From: Bacillota bacterium
GTDB lineage: Bacteria > Bacillota > Clostridia > Christensenellales > SZUA-584
Assembly (NCBI GenBank): GCA_023415795.1
Contig: JAEZJG010000006.1
Coordinates: 32,411 to 96,410 of the forward strand
Reading direction: 5' to 3'
Length of the DNA stretch: 64,000 nt
Shown here: positions 18,450 through 25,802 of the stretch, one piece after another
How the letters are laid out: every line of letters starts with the position of its first letter
Position numbering within the stretch: position 1 is the stretch's first letter
Notes under the pieces: generated by a model
Told to the model about the DNA's origin: nothing
Databases searched by the model: none
Seen by the model: only the letters and a program-made list of their open reading frames with translations
Program-made: the position numbers and the translations under genes

Positions 18450-19421
18450 ATGCTAAAGGTGGGTATCAGCGGAGCGGGTTACGCGGGTCAGTATTTCGTC
18501 AAGGCGCTGGGTGAGTTGGGATGCCCCGTTGCGGGGATTGCCAACCGCACTAAGGAGCGGGGCGAGGCACTGGCTGCAGAGGCAGACGCACAATACTACA
18601 ACTCGACAGAGGAAATGCTGGCAAATTCGGGCGCAGAAGTGCTGATCGTTGCCACGTCAACACAGCGGCACCTGCCGGATATTCAGGCGGCAGCGCAAGC
18701 GGGTATACGCCATGTGTTTTGCGAAAAGCCGGCGGGTGTTTCCGCTGAAGATACGCTACGCATCCGAGAGATATGTGCAACGCATTCCATCAACCTCGGT
18801 GTAGGATACAAGATGCGTTATGAGAACATATTTGTAAAAGCGCGTGAGCTGCTGACGGCGGAGCGGATTGGTCAGCCTGTCAGCATAACGCTGAATTTCT
18901 GGCAGCCGATTCCGCATAGCGCGTGGTATCTTGACAGCGGCTATGTGCGCGAGACGATGGTACACACGATAGACCTTGCGTGCTGGCTGGCGGGTGCGGT
19001 GCCGGAAGGTGTGAGTTGTAATGCGCAGAGTCTCGCAGGTGGCACGAAGGAGGACAGAGCGTCCGTGCTGCTGCATTTTGGCAGCGGAGTAACGGCATCG
19101 CTGAATGGCGGCTGGATTCAGGATTACCCATATGCAGCGGGTCGTAAGAACATCCGCTTTGAGATAGTGGGTACGGGCGGTTACATCTGCGGCGTGCGGC
19201 ATGAGCTGCTGCTGGTATGCGATGAAGACGGAATTCAGCAGCTGAACATTACGACGAATGATCCTGTGCGAGATGAGCTGTCCGATTTCTTCGGACGAGT
19301 ATCGGATGGTCTGTCGGCTGCGATCGGCATAAACGACGCACTGCGCGTTCAGCGCATATTGGAGGCGGCCGCCGCATCCGACAAGTCTGGGCAGGCGGAG
19401 ACTGTGGAAAGTGGAGAATAA
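18450..19421 (+). CDS. Gfo/Idh/MocA family oxidoreductase
   Basis: A 323-residue NAD(P)-dependent dehydrogenase-type protein. The N-terminal Rossmann fold begins VGISGAGYAGQYF, the Glu-Lys-Pro motif characteristic of the family is present (FCEKPAG), and the C-terminal half is the alpha/beta substrate domain with VHTIDLACWL supplying the probable catalytic His. Substrates of the family are sugars, inositols and related polyols; none can be assigned here. GGGAGGG precedes the ATG. Its 3' end abuts a decayed transporter gene on the opposite strand. Confidence 0.88.
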   Translation: MLKVGISGAGYAGQYFVKALGELGCPVAGIANRTKERGEALAAEADAQYYNSTEEMLANSGAEVLIVATSTQRHLPDIQAAAQAGIRHVFCEKPAGVSAEDTLRIREICATHSINLGVGYKMRYENIFVKARELLTAERIGQPVSITLNFWQPIPHSAWYLDSGYVRETMVHTIDLACWLAGAVPEGVSCNAQSLAGGTKEDRASVLLHFGSGVTASLNGGWIQDYPYAAGRKNIRFEIVGTGGYICGVRHELLLVCDEDGIQQLNITTNDPVRDELSDFFGRVSDGLSAAIGINDALRVQRILEAAAASDKSGQAETVESGE

Positions 19422-19695
19422 AGCTTATCATCACGCCAAAAGAGGGAGTGAAGAACCCAAGTGCCGCAAGACCGATGGCAACCAGCCTCTGTGTGATGAT
19501 GCCAGCATGATAACAGAGTTAATAAAAAAACGATGATGCTCGCGCGGCAGCTCGATCACGCCTCATGTAAAGCTGTCCACGCCATATACATCCCGAAAAT
19601 AGTTGTTGAACAGCTGGTCGCTGAAGCCCACCGCAATGCTGACAGCTGCCACTAATATAAAGAAGTATTTATTATGTTTGGTGGTTATGTTGCTG
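19422..19695 (-). pseudogene. Degraded N-terminal fragment of an MFS transporter
   Basis: The minus strand reads KYFFILVAAVSIAVGFSDQL and, further on, NNYFRDVYGVDSF, then a TGA where the family usually has Arg, then GVIELPRE. In another frame it continues as LVAIGLAALGFFTPSFGVM. These are the first three transmembrane segments of a major-facilitator transporter of the type with FIEFPRE after helix 1. A stop codon, a frameshift, the absence of a clear start and truncation at the end of the upstream dehydrogenase gene show it is dead. The AT-rich stretch 19696-19849 carries the promoter region of the next gene. Confidence 0.75.
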
Positions 19696-19849
19696 CCGAC
19701 TGTATTGTATCATTGTAAACATATGGTATAACATCACGCTTGATTCGCGTGAGAAATAATCCAGCTGCTTACATACTTGCAGTGTGCGTATAAGGTGGTA
19801 TACTGTGAAAGCACAACGGGGATTGCATGACGTGGGAGGAAATGTGAGC

Positions 19850-21124
19850 ATGGCGGAGACTGCTTTTGAGAAATATTGCAATATACTGAAGGAAGAGCTG
19901 GTGCCCGCTTTGGGCTGTACCGAGCCAATTGCGATTGCTTACGCGGCGGCGCAGGCGCGGGACACGCTGGGGCGCTTCCCTGACAGAGTTTCTGTACATT
20001 GCAGCGGCAATATCATTAAAAACGCCAAAAGCGTGGTGGTGCCCAATACAGGCGGTCTCAGAGGGATTGAAGCCAGCGCGCTCGCCGGAGCGGTGGGCGG
20101 CAATGCCGAGGCAAAAATGCAGGTGCTGTCGCGACTGGACGATGGGCATGTGAGCCGCGTGGCGGCGTTGTTGGAGCAAAACATATGCGAGGTGCTGCCT
20201 TTGGAGTCAGACAAGGGTTTGCATATCGTGCTGGAGGTTTGTGCGGGCAGAGATACCGCGCTGGTGGAGATACAGGATCTGCATACCAACATCACGCGCA
20301 TAACCAAAAACGGCGATGTGGCATATGAAAAGCCGGAGCAACCAGGAGACTATCTGGGGGCACTGACCGACCGATCCATACTGAACGTGGATGATATACT
20401 TCGCTTTGCACAAGAGGCTGAACTTGCGGATATCGGCTATCTTTTTGAGCGTCAGATAGAGTGCAACATGGCTATTGCGGAGGAAGGGCTTACAGGAAGC
20501 TATGGGCTGAACATCGGCGGCACACTGCTCCAAGCCGATCAAAGAAGCCTGTTCACCAAGATCAAGGCATACACCGCAGCGGCCTCGGAGGCACGCATGA
20601 GCGGATCGCCGCTGCCGGTGATCACCAATTCGGGCAGCGGCAATCAGGGTATCGCTTCGTCGGTGCCGGTGATTATCTACGCACGGGAAAATGGGATTGG
20701 GCAGGAACGGCTGATGCGTGCATTGATACTCTCCAACCTGCTCACCATCCACCAGAAAACGCCCATCGGGAGGCTTTCCGCCTTTTGCGGTGTGGTCAGT
20801 GCGTCGTGCGCCAGCGGCGCGGCCATTACATGGCTGGCAGGCGGCAGCGCAGAACAGGTCAAGATGACGCTGACCAATACATTGGCTAACGTGTCCGGCA
20901 TCATCTGTGACGGGGCAAAGCCCTCCTGCGGCATCAAAATAGCGGCCAGCTTGGACGCAGCCATCATGGCGCATTTGCTGGCGATGGACAACAAGGCATA
21001 TGCAGCCGGAGATGGGCTGGTGAAGGGCGATGTGGAAGCGACCATCTCCTCGGTGGGGAGAATCGCGCGGGACGGCATGCGAGAGACGGACAAGGAAATA
21101 CTCAAGATCATGCTGGAATGCTGA
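19850..21124 (+). CDS. cyuA: L-cysteine desulfidase family (CyuA/YhaM, UPF0597) Fe-S lyase
   Basis: About 424 residues from the ATG at 19850; a GTG at 19844 is an equally possible start given the GGGAGGAAAT upstream. Conserved Cys occur in LGCTEPIA near the N-terminus and in SASCASGAA and ICDGAKPSCG in the C-terminal half, the expected ligands of the oxygen-sensitive [4Fe-4S] cluster. Family members degrade L-cysteine to pyruvate, ammonia and sulfide; the fold is related to the serine dehydratase alpha subunit. In this sulfur-rich genome region a cysteine catabolic role fits well. Transcribed alone, with its own terminator. Confidence 0.88.
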   Translation: MAETAFEKYCNILKEELVPALGCTEPIAIAYAAAQARDTLGRFPDRVSVHCSGNIIKNAKSVVVPNTGGLRGIEASALAGAVGGNAEAKMQVLSRLDDGHVSRVAALLEQNICEVLPLESDKGLHIVLEVCAGRDTALVEIQDLHTNITRITKNGDVAYEKPEQPGDYLGALTDRSILNVDDILRFAQEAELADIGYLFERQIECNMAIAEEGLTGSYGLNIGGTLLQADQRSLFTKIKAYTAAASEARMSGSPLPVITNSGSGNQGIASSVPVIIYARENGIGQERLMRALILSNLLTIHQKTPIGRLSAFCGVVSASCASGAAITWLAGGSAEQVKMTLTNTLANVSGIICDGAKPSCGIKIAASLDAAIMAHLLAMDNKAYAAGDGLVKGDVEATISSVGRIARDGMRETDKEILKIMLEC

Positions 21125-21153
21125 CGCAACCCCGAAGATGTCAACAGAACAGC

Positions 21154-21206
21154 AAAAGCCGGACGGCAATTTCCCCGCAGCTTGGGAAAGATGTCTCCGG
21201 CTTTTT
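21154..21206 (+). terminator. Intrinsic terminator after cyuA
   Basis: AAAAGCCGGA (21154-21163) pairs with TCCGGCTTTT (21196-21205), with a long loop and a T run. Confidence 0.8.
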
Positions 21207-21325
21207 CATATAATAATGTGAGCTTTGTCACTCACAACCAGTGACATTCTTCAATTGCGGCTGCGGGCAAGGCTGAGTATATTGTAAGCATAAAACAATT
21301 TTGATTATTTAAGGAGATAAAGGTT

Positions 21326-21592
21326 ATGTATTTTCATGGTTTTCCGATACTTGAGCCTTGGGGATGGGTATCCGCAATTGTCAGCATCGTTGTCAGCGTC
21401 ATACTGATCAGTGTGTTTGTCAGGATCATACTGCGCATTGTTCGCGGTGAACGCTGGCATGACCGCCGCTACGGGTATTGCGGAGCGAACGAGCCGCAGA
21501 CCTCCGCCGCCAGAACCATTTTGGATGAACGCTATGCCAAGGGCGAGATCAGCGAAGAGGAATACAGGCGGATGCGTGATAATCTCAGGTAA
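21326..21592 (+). CDS. Small membrane protein with SHOCT domain
   Basis: An 88-residue protein. Residues ~10-35 form one transmembrane helix, followed by a basic linker. Residues ~60-88 are a SHOCT motif (ILDERYAKGEISEEEYRRM), a short C-terminal helix pair found on many small membrane proteins and thought to mediate oligomerisation. RBS AAGGAGATAAAGG precedes the ATG. Function unknown. Confidence 0.85.
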   Translation: MYFHGFPILEPWGWVSAIVSIVVSVILISVFVRIILRIVRGERWHDRRYGYCGANEPQTSAARTILDERYAKGEISEEEYRRMRDNLR

Positions 21593-21628
21593 CGCGCTGT
21601 CGGTTGACATGTAGCCTAAGCCCTTAGG

Positions 21629-21656
21629 GGAGCGGATACGAAGCCGCTCCTTTTTG
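21629..21656 (+). terminator. Intrinsic terminator after the SHOCT gene
   Basis: GGAGCGG pairs with CCGCTCC, followed by TTTTT. Confidence 0.88.
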
Positions 21657-21689
21657 CTTGGCGGCGGCGGTACTGCTTGAAAATTACGC

Positions 21690-21731
21690 AAGGCATGTCT
21701 GCGCCGTCTTGGTATAGCGCAGACATGCCTT
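21690..21731 (-). terminator. Terminator of the minus-strand phage-like operon
   Basis: A perfect 15-bp inverted repeat AAGGCATGTCTGCGC and its complement with a 12-base loop. Read on the minus strand it lies just past the stop at 21750 and runs into TGCGTAATTTT. Confidence 0.75.
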
Positions 21732-21749
21732 GGCTTCTTCCCTGCGATC

Positions 21750-22229
21750 TTACGCTTCCAGCAAAACACCATCCCTTGCCGCCCTGATCTTATCCAGCGC
21801 GTCGTTCTTCAGACGCCAGCAGGTGGAGGGCGAGCTGTACAACCGCTGCGCACATGCTTCCAGCGTGCGATTTTCGAAGTATCGCAGATGCACCAGCTCT
21901 GTCTCCTTTACCGACAGCCGTGCTGCCTGCACCACCGCCTCTATGTGAGCCATCGCGCGGCGTTCCTCTGCCAGCCGCTTCTCGATGGATTTGACCTCTG
22001 CCGAGAGCTGATCCACCAGCAGTATCGCCGCCCGCTCCACCGGGCTGCCCGCACGACCCGACCGGCTGCCTTCGCGGATGTTGCCCAGCGAAGAGGGCAG
22101 ACTGCTCGCTCCCTGCTCGTAAGCGCGTCTCGCCTCTGAAAGCTCCAGCATCAGCCTCCCGATGCAGCGTTTGGCATGCCAGTAATCACGTAAAAAAAGC
22201 TCCACCTCTGTTAACCGTTTGTCTGCCAA
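21750..22229 (-). CDS. Phage-type transcriptional regulator with sigma-70 region-4-like HTH (ArpU/RinA-like)
   Basis: A 159-residue protein. The first ~110 residues are helical and charged; residues ~115-155 contain an HTH resembling sigma region 4 (VKETELVHLRYFENRTLEAC then a second helix with SPSTCWRLKNDALDKI). This layout is typical of late-gene activators of Gram-positive phages such as ArpU and RinA. It is the last gene of a five-gene minus-strand cluster; no structural or terminase genes follow, so its target is not in this window. Confidence 0.65.
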   Translation of the reverse strand: MADKRLTEVELFLRDYWHAKRCIGRLMLELSEARRAYEQGASSLPSSLGNIREGSRSGRAGSPVERAAILLVDQLSAEVKSIEKRLAEERRAMAHIEAVVQAARLSVKETELVHLRYFENRTLEACAQRLYSSPSTCWRLKNDALDKIRAARDGVLLEA

Positions 22230-22310
22230 CTTCTGTCCCCCTTTCGTTGCGCCCTGCCGAGATACGCTGTGCGCAAGCGTTGTATTGTTTCCTCGTATTT
22301 GTTATGGTTG

Positions 22311-22517
22311 TTATGCCGCGCCGCCCTGTCGGGCAGGCCGCCGACGCGCTGTCTGCATGAACAGCGCCCACGCGTATCGCCGCACGCACGCGTCACAGAT
22401 GCTGATGTCATCGTGGATATAGTAGTCCTCACCGTCGTGCACGGGACGCCCGCAGTATCCGCAGCGCATCACCACGGGCGGCTCAGACGCTTCGCCGTAA
22501 AACCGATCGTCATTCAT
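22311..22517 (-). CDS. Small zinc-ribbon-like protein
   Basis: A 68-residue protein with two CxxC pairs (CGYC near 19 and CDAC near 42) that could bind one zinc ion. No catalytic features. Its start overlaps the end of the preceding gene by eight bases, indicating the same transcript. Such small Cys4 proteins are common in phage early operons. Function unknown. Confidence 0.6.
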   Translation of the reverse strand: MNDDRFYGEASEPPVVMRCGYCGRPVHDGEDYYIHDDISICDACVRRYAWALFMQTARRRPARQGGAA

Positions 22518-22815
22518 CGCCCGGCACCCCTCTTTTTGCCATGCGCGCCGCCAATGCCGATGCCAGCGCTTCGCATTGCGTCAGCCGCTCCGCCGCCATC
22601 TCCGCGATCGTCAGTACGCACCCCGGCAGGCTGGCTTCCTGCGCGCCCGCACTACCGCCAGGCTGCTTGAGCATCGCCTTGGACACCCGCACCACCGCCG
22701 CCACCAGCTCCCGCAGCTCGCCGCACAACGTTGCCGCATCCGCCGCCATTGCCACGCCTGTCTGCTTGCTGATGTGCCTGTCTTGCGCCGCTGTCAGACT
22801 GCTTGCCGCCTTCAT
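22510..22815 (-). CDS. Hypothetical phage-operon protein
   Basis: About 101 residues from the ATG at 22815, which overlaps the stop of the preceding gene (ATGA). The in-frame extension up to 23139 is an artefact of the GC-rich opposite frame. The protein is helical and Ala-rich, with no recognised domain. Position and spacing support a real gene; function unknown. Confidence 0.55.
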   Translation of the reverse strand: MKAASSLTAAQDRHISKQTGVAMAADAATLCGELRELVAAVVRVSKAMLKQPGGSAGAQEASLPGCVLTIAEMAAERLTQCEALASALAARMAKRGVPGDE

Positions 22816-23015
22816 ACGTGCGCCCTGCCTTGCTCGATGATGTCGCCCAGCGCCTTGTCCATGCGGTCCAGCTGCGCCAATGCGAGGTCTGCCAGCACCG
22901 CTGCCGCCACCGCTGTGTCCCGATCCGGCTGGATGCGCAGCGCCTTGGTCACCAGCTCCATCGACTGTGCCACCGCGTAGAAACGGCGGCTCTCCTGAAG
23001 ATAGTCGTTTTTCAT
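22812..23015 (-). CDS. Hypothetical phage-operon protein
   Basis: A 67-residue, predicted all-helical acidic protein whose start overlaps the stop of the upstream HTH gene by four bases and whose stop overlaps the next start. It contains no known motif. Tight overlaps on both sides support translation. Confidence 0.6.
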   Translation of the reverse strand: MKNDYLQESRRFYAVAQSMELVTKALRIQPDRDTAVAAAVLADLALAQLDRMDKALGDIIEQGRAHV

Positions 23016-23236
23016 GCGCCCCGCCTCCTCTCGCGCTCCTGAGCGTAGAACACGCTGTACATGTCTTGCTCGCCGATGCCCAGTACCAGTGCAATGCGCC
23101 CCGCCACCTTGGGCGAGGGACAGCGCGTGCCGCCTTCAATGTCTGAATAATAACCCTGAGAGATGGCGGCTGCGCGCGACAGCTTTTCCTGTGTCAGCCC
23201 GGCTCCTTCCCTGAGCCGCGCCAATGTGATTCTCAT
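23012..23236 (-). CDS. Xre-family HTH regulator (Cro-like)
   Basis: A 74-residue protein that is almost entirely one HTH_3 domain: helices 2-3 fall in LTQEKLSRAAAISQGYYSDIE. It is the first gene of the minus-strand operon, preceded by AGGAGG and a TTGACA-N17-TATTAT promoter, and is transcribed away from a second HTH gene at 23410. The arrangement resembles a cro/cI pair, in which this gene would be the Cro-like member. Confidence 0.8.
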   Translation of the reverse strand: MRITLARLREGAGLTQEKLSRAAAISQGYYSDIEGGTRCPSPKVAGRIALVLGIGEQDMYSVFYAQERERRRGA

Positions 23237-23409
23237 ATCCCCCTTAACCTCCTGTGCAATAATAGCTTGTGGCTATATAATAGTGCCTACAGCTATACGT
23301 GTCAATAGCTCCAAGCTATGCTTTACAAATCTATCGCTAGCAGCTATAATCGTATTACAGACAGCAAACATTATGATTGCGCAACAATTTCAAATAAAGG
23401 AGAACGCTT
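23237..23409. promoter_or_regulatory. Divergent promoter region with four operator-like palindromes
   Basis: Four 13-base sites of the form TAGCTnnnAGCTA: TAGCTTGTGGCTA (23263-23275), a degenerate half-conserved copy (23283-23295), the perfect TAGCTCCAAGCTA (23306-23318) and TCGCTAGCAGCTA (23334-23346). The plus-strand promoter is TTTACA (23322-23327), 17 bases, TATAAT (23345-23350). The minus-strand promoter is TTGACA (23305-23300), 17 bases, TATTAT (23282-23277). The sites overlap both promoters, as in a phage lysogeny switch. The binding proteins are inferred to be the two flanking HTH proteins. Confidence 0.78.
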
Positions 23410-23784
23410 ATGAAAGAAGAACTCTCAAAAAGGCTGCGCGCCATGCGCAGTATGCTGCATTTAACGCAGACGGCGCTTGCAGAGCGTATCGGCATCACCC
23501 AGCCGTATCTGGCTGAGCTGGAGCGGGGAGACAAGCGCCCCTCGCTGGACGTATTGGAGAAGCTGTGCGGCGAGCTGAACTGCTCTGCCGACTATCTCCT
23601 TGGGCTATCGGACAGCAAGAGCTATCGCCCGATGAGCGAGGAAAACCTGCCCCACGGCATGCCCCGGCGCGGCATCTCCGGCGATGTGCTGCGCATTATG
23701 GCGGAGCGCAATATATCCGGACGCGAGCTGGAGCTGGCGCTGGACCTGGTGAAGACGATACAGGACGGCAAGGACAAGGAGTAA
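23410..23784 (+). CDS. Xre-family HTH repressor (CI-like)
   Basis: A 124-residue protein with an N-terminal HTH_3 domain (LTQTALAERIGITQPYLAELE, ~20-40) and a ~50-residue C-terminal tail of mostly helical sequence, probably for dimerisation; no peptidase domain is present. AAAGGAG precedes the ATG. It is divergent from the Cro-like gene and flanked by four palindromes, so it is the likely repressor of the module. Confidence 0.82.
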   Translation: MKEELSKRLRAMRSMLHLTQTALAERIGITQPYLAELERGDKRPSLDVLEKLCGELNCSADYLLGLSDSKSYRPMSEENLPHGMPRRGISGDVLRIMAERNISGRELELALDLVKTIQDGKDKE

Positions 23785-23895
23785 CCACAACCGAAGTTCA
23801 CCGCACTCGCAATAGCGAATGTATGTTCTTATTATAAACACGAACAGTCCTTTTTTCAGGACTCTTACAGTACATTGTGGGGAATATTGGGAAAG

Positions 23896-23926
23896 AAAAG
23901 GGAGCGAGATGATCGGCTCCCTTTTG
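23896..23926 (+). terminator. Intrinsic terminator after the repressor gene
   Basis: AAAAGGGAGC (23896-23905) pairs with GCTCCCTTTT (23916-23925). It separates the repressor from the AT-rich island. Confidence 0.8.
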
Positions 23927-23955
23927 TGTTTGGGTAAAAAATACGCATGCAATTA

Positions 23956-23985
23956 TTGAAAGAATATGACTAAATGTGTTATGAT
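23956..23985 (+). promoter_or_regulatory. Putative sigma-A promoter of the AT-rich island
   Basis: TTGAAA (23956-23961), 18 bases, TATGAT (23980-23985), 48 bases upstream of the first island gene and downstream of the terminator, so the three island genes can be expressed independently of the phage-like module. Confidence 0.5.
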
Positions 23986-24033
23986 ATCAAAAAATATATA
24001 TATTTATTAATTTTGTGGTTGGGGGCTAGGTCA

Positions 24034-24789
24034 ATGAATACACCAATCCTAATCAGTGCAGACTCTTTCCAAATTGCTTGGGCTAATGCTATCATGTCCT
24101 TAAAAGAGAATAAATGGAAGGTTTGGGATCTCGTTGTACAGATTTCGAAACCTCAATTAATCGATGATTTATTTCATAAAGAAATGAAGGAGTTTTCATA
24201 TCGACATCCTAAAGTTATTGAGCCAAACAAAGTAGCATATACCATTTTTCCATTCAGACTTTATAGAGCAGGGTCAACAACAAGGGCAAGTTTATATAGA
24301 AAATATTGGCGCTACTTTCGATGGACAAGGACAATGGAACATAGTGGTTGGGGAACCTATTTCGAACGTATGATTCGCTACCCAACAGCGCATGGAGATA
24401 TAGACCAACTTGGTTCGATAATTGATAACATCAATAACAGAGAAACGGTATATGGTAGTTCTTTTGTAATTATTATACCTAGTCCAGATAGAGATATTAA
24501 CCGAATTATGGGGGCACCTTGTTTAAACTACATAACTATCCAAGTCGAAAATACAGAGCCTAGGCGCACAGTTAATCTTCTTGCAGTATATCGGAATCAT
24601 GATTTTCGAGCTAGAGCCTATGGTAATTATTTAGGTCTATGTAAACTGATTGAATATATTTCATTTGAGACTAATTCAAATGTAGGAATTTTGACTTGTG
24701 TCTCATCACATGCGGAAATTCCAAATGATAAAAGAGAATTGTCGAGGATTGCGAGAGAGTATCTTAATCGGCAAGGGGTTTTTAGATGA
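24034..24789 (+). CDS. Thymidylate-synthase-like protein
   Basis: About 251 residues from the ATG at 24034 (RBS-like GGGGG upstream). Thymidylate-synthase features are recognisable: HGDIDQLGSIIDNI (phosphate/folate region), APC with Cys163 at the place of the nucleophile, Arg187, Asp190 and Asn198 spaced exactly as E. coli ThyA R166, D169 and N177, and His226 in the place of the HxY motif, whose Tyr is Glu here. The kept Asn suggests a uracil rather than cytosine nucleotide. The protein is far too divergent to be the housekeeping enzyme. It is AT-rich, overlaps a radical SAM gene (ATGA) and is probably part of a base- or nucleotide-modifying system. Confidence 0.7.
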   Translation: MNTPILISADSFQIAWANAIMSLKENKWKVWDLVVQISKPQLIDDLFHKEMKEFSYRHPKVIEPNKVAYTIFPFRLYRAGSTTRASLYRKYWRYFRWTRTMEHSGWGTYFERMIRYPTAHGDIDQLGSIIDNINNRETVYGSSFVIIIPSPDRDINRIMGAPCLNYITIQVENTEPRRTVNLLAVYRNHDFRARAYGNYLGLCKLIEYISFETNSNVGILTCVSSHAEIPNDKRELSRIAREYLNRQGVFR

Positions 24790-25790
24790 AATATGAATTA
24801 AAAGAAATGAAGATAGAAGTTACAAAAAAATGTCCTCTAGCGTGCGTCCATTGTTCCAGTGATTCAAGTGAACAGGAATTTCAGCAAATATCCATAGAAA
24901 AATGTTTGGATATTATAAAACAAGCGATTAGTATGGGCTTAAATGAATTATCTTTCTCCGGCGGTGAACCCTTAATTTGGGAAGGAATAGATCAAGCTAT
25001 TAGTTTTGCTCACTCAAATGGTGTTACTGTTAATGTCTATACGTCCGGTAATGTTGAAAGCGATGTGGTATTTCAGAGGCTTAAAAGGGCTGGATTGACA
25101 AGAGCGATATTTAGTCTATATTCAACGATTAAAGAAGAGCATAATGCAGTTACTCGAAATAGGCTAAGTTTCGACAGAACAATCGAAGCTATTAAACATG
25201 CACAAAAGAATGATATTATTACAGAAATACATTTTGTAGCTTTAAAGAACTCCTATAAAAGGCTTGAAGATATTGTTCGTTTTGCGAGAAGCATAGGTGT
25301 ACAGCAAGTAAGTGTTTTAAGATTTGTACCCCAAGGTAGAGGGGTTTTATTAGATATTATGTCTCAGGAAGAGAATCACGAGTTAGCAACAACAATAAGG
25401 AGACTGAAGGGAGAGGGTTTTAATATCCGCACTGGTTCACCGTATAATGTGCTTTTACTAAATGATCACCCAAAGTGTATGGCTGCAAGAGACCGGCTAA
25501 TAATATCACCAACTTTAAAGATATACCCTTGTGATGCTTTTAAGCAAATCGAATCCAAAGAAATTGCGAATACAGAAGTATTGTCATCATTAGATGAGAA
25601 TACACTATCTGACTGCTGGGAAAAATCACCCTACTTTAATGAGGTTAGAAGAGCTATAATAACTCCGCCTGAGGGGACTTGCAAAACATGCGTGCTCTAT
25701 GTAAAATGTTTAGGCGGTTGTCTTGCTCAAAAGTTTATTACAAATCACTCTTTAGAGCCTGCTAGAGACCCGGCCTGTACAAGAAACTAG
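24786..25790 (+). CDS. Radical SAM protein with SPASM-like C-terminus
   Basis: A 334-residue enzyme. The CPLACVHC motif (Cys16, 20, 23) binds the SAM-cleaving [4Fe-4S] cluster and SFSGGEPL follows at the usual distance. The C-terminal third has further Cys (YPCDAF, CKTCVLYVKCLGGC and CTRN), the pattern of a SPASM/twitch domain with auxiliary clusters. SPASM enzymes usually modify peptides or proteins, but no precursor peptide is present; the neighbours instead suggest a nucleotide or nucleic-acid substrate. The start overlaps the preceding stop, so the two proteins are probably translationally coupled. Base composition is like its island neighbours and unlike the rest of the window. Confidence 0.85.
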   Translation: MKYELKEMKIEVTKKCPLACVHCSSDSSEQEFQQISIEKCLDIIKQAISMGLNELSFSGGEPLIWEGIDQAISFAHSNGVTVNVYTSGNVESDVVFQRLKRAGLTRAIFSLYSTIKEEHNAVTRNRLSFDRTIEAIKHAQKNDIITEIHFVALKNSYKRLEDIVRFARSIGVQQVSVLRFVPQGRGVLLDIMSQEENHELATTIRRLKGEGFNIRTGSPYNVLLLNDHPKCMAARDRLIISPTLKIYPCDAFKQIESKEIANTEVLSSLDENTLSDCWEKSPYFNEVRRAIITPPEGTCKTCVLYVKCLGGCLAQKFITNHSLEPARDPACTRN

Positions 25791-25802
25791 GGGGCTATTG
25801 CA

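Noticed and set aside
19423..19515. Possible SAM-I or cobalamin riboswitch (CTTATCA, GCAACC, TGCCA, GATAA in order)
   Set aside because: The pairing core is absent, and the opposite strand encodes recognisable MFS-transporter sequence across the same bases, which explains the signal better.
22510..23139. 209-codon frame on the minus strand
   Set aside because: Its N-terminal half is low-complexity Gly/Ala/Arg sequence overlapping two better-supported genes. The real start is the ATG at 22815.
21750..23784. Intact prophage
   Set aside because: Only regulatory and small early-type genes are present. Integrase, replication, terminase and structural genes are missing in the window.
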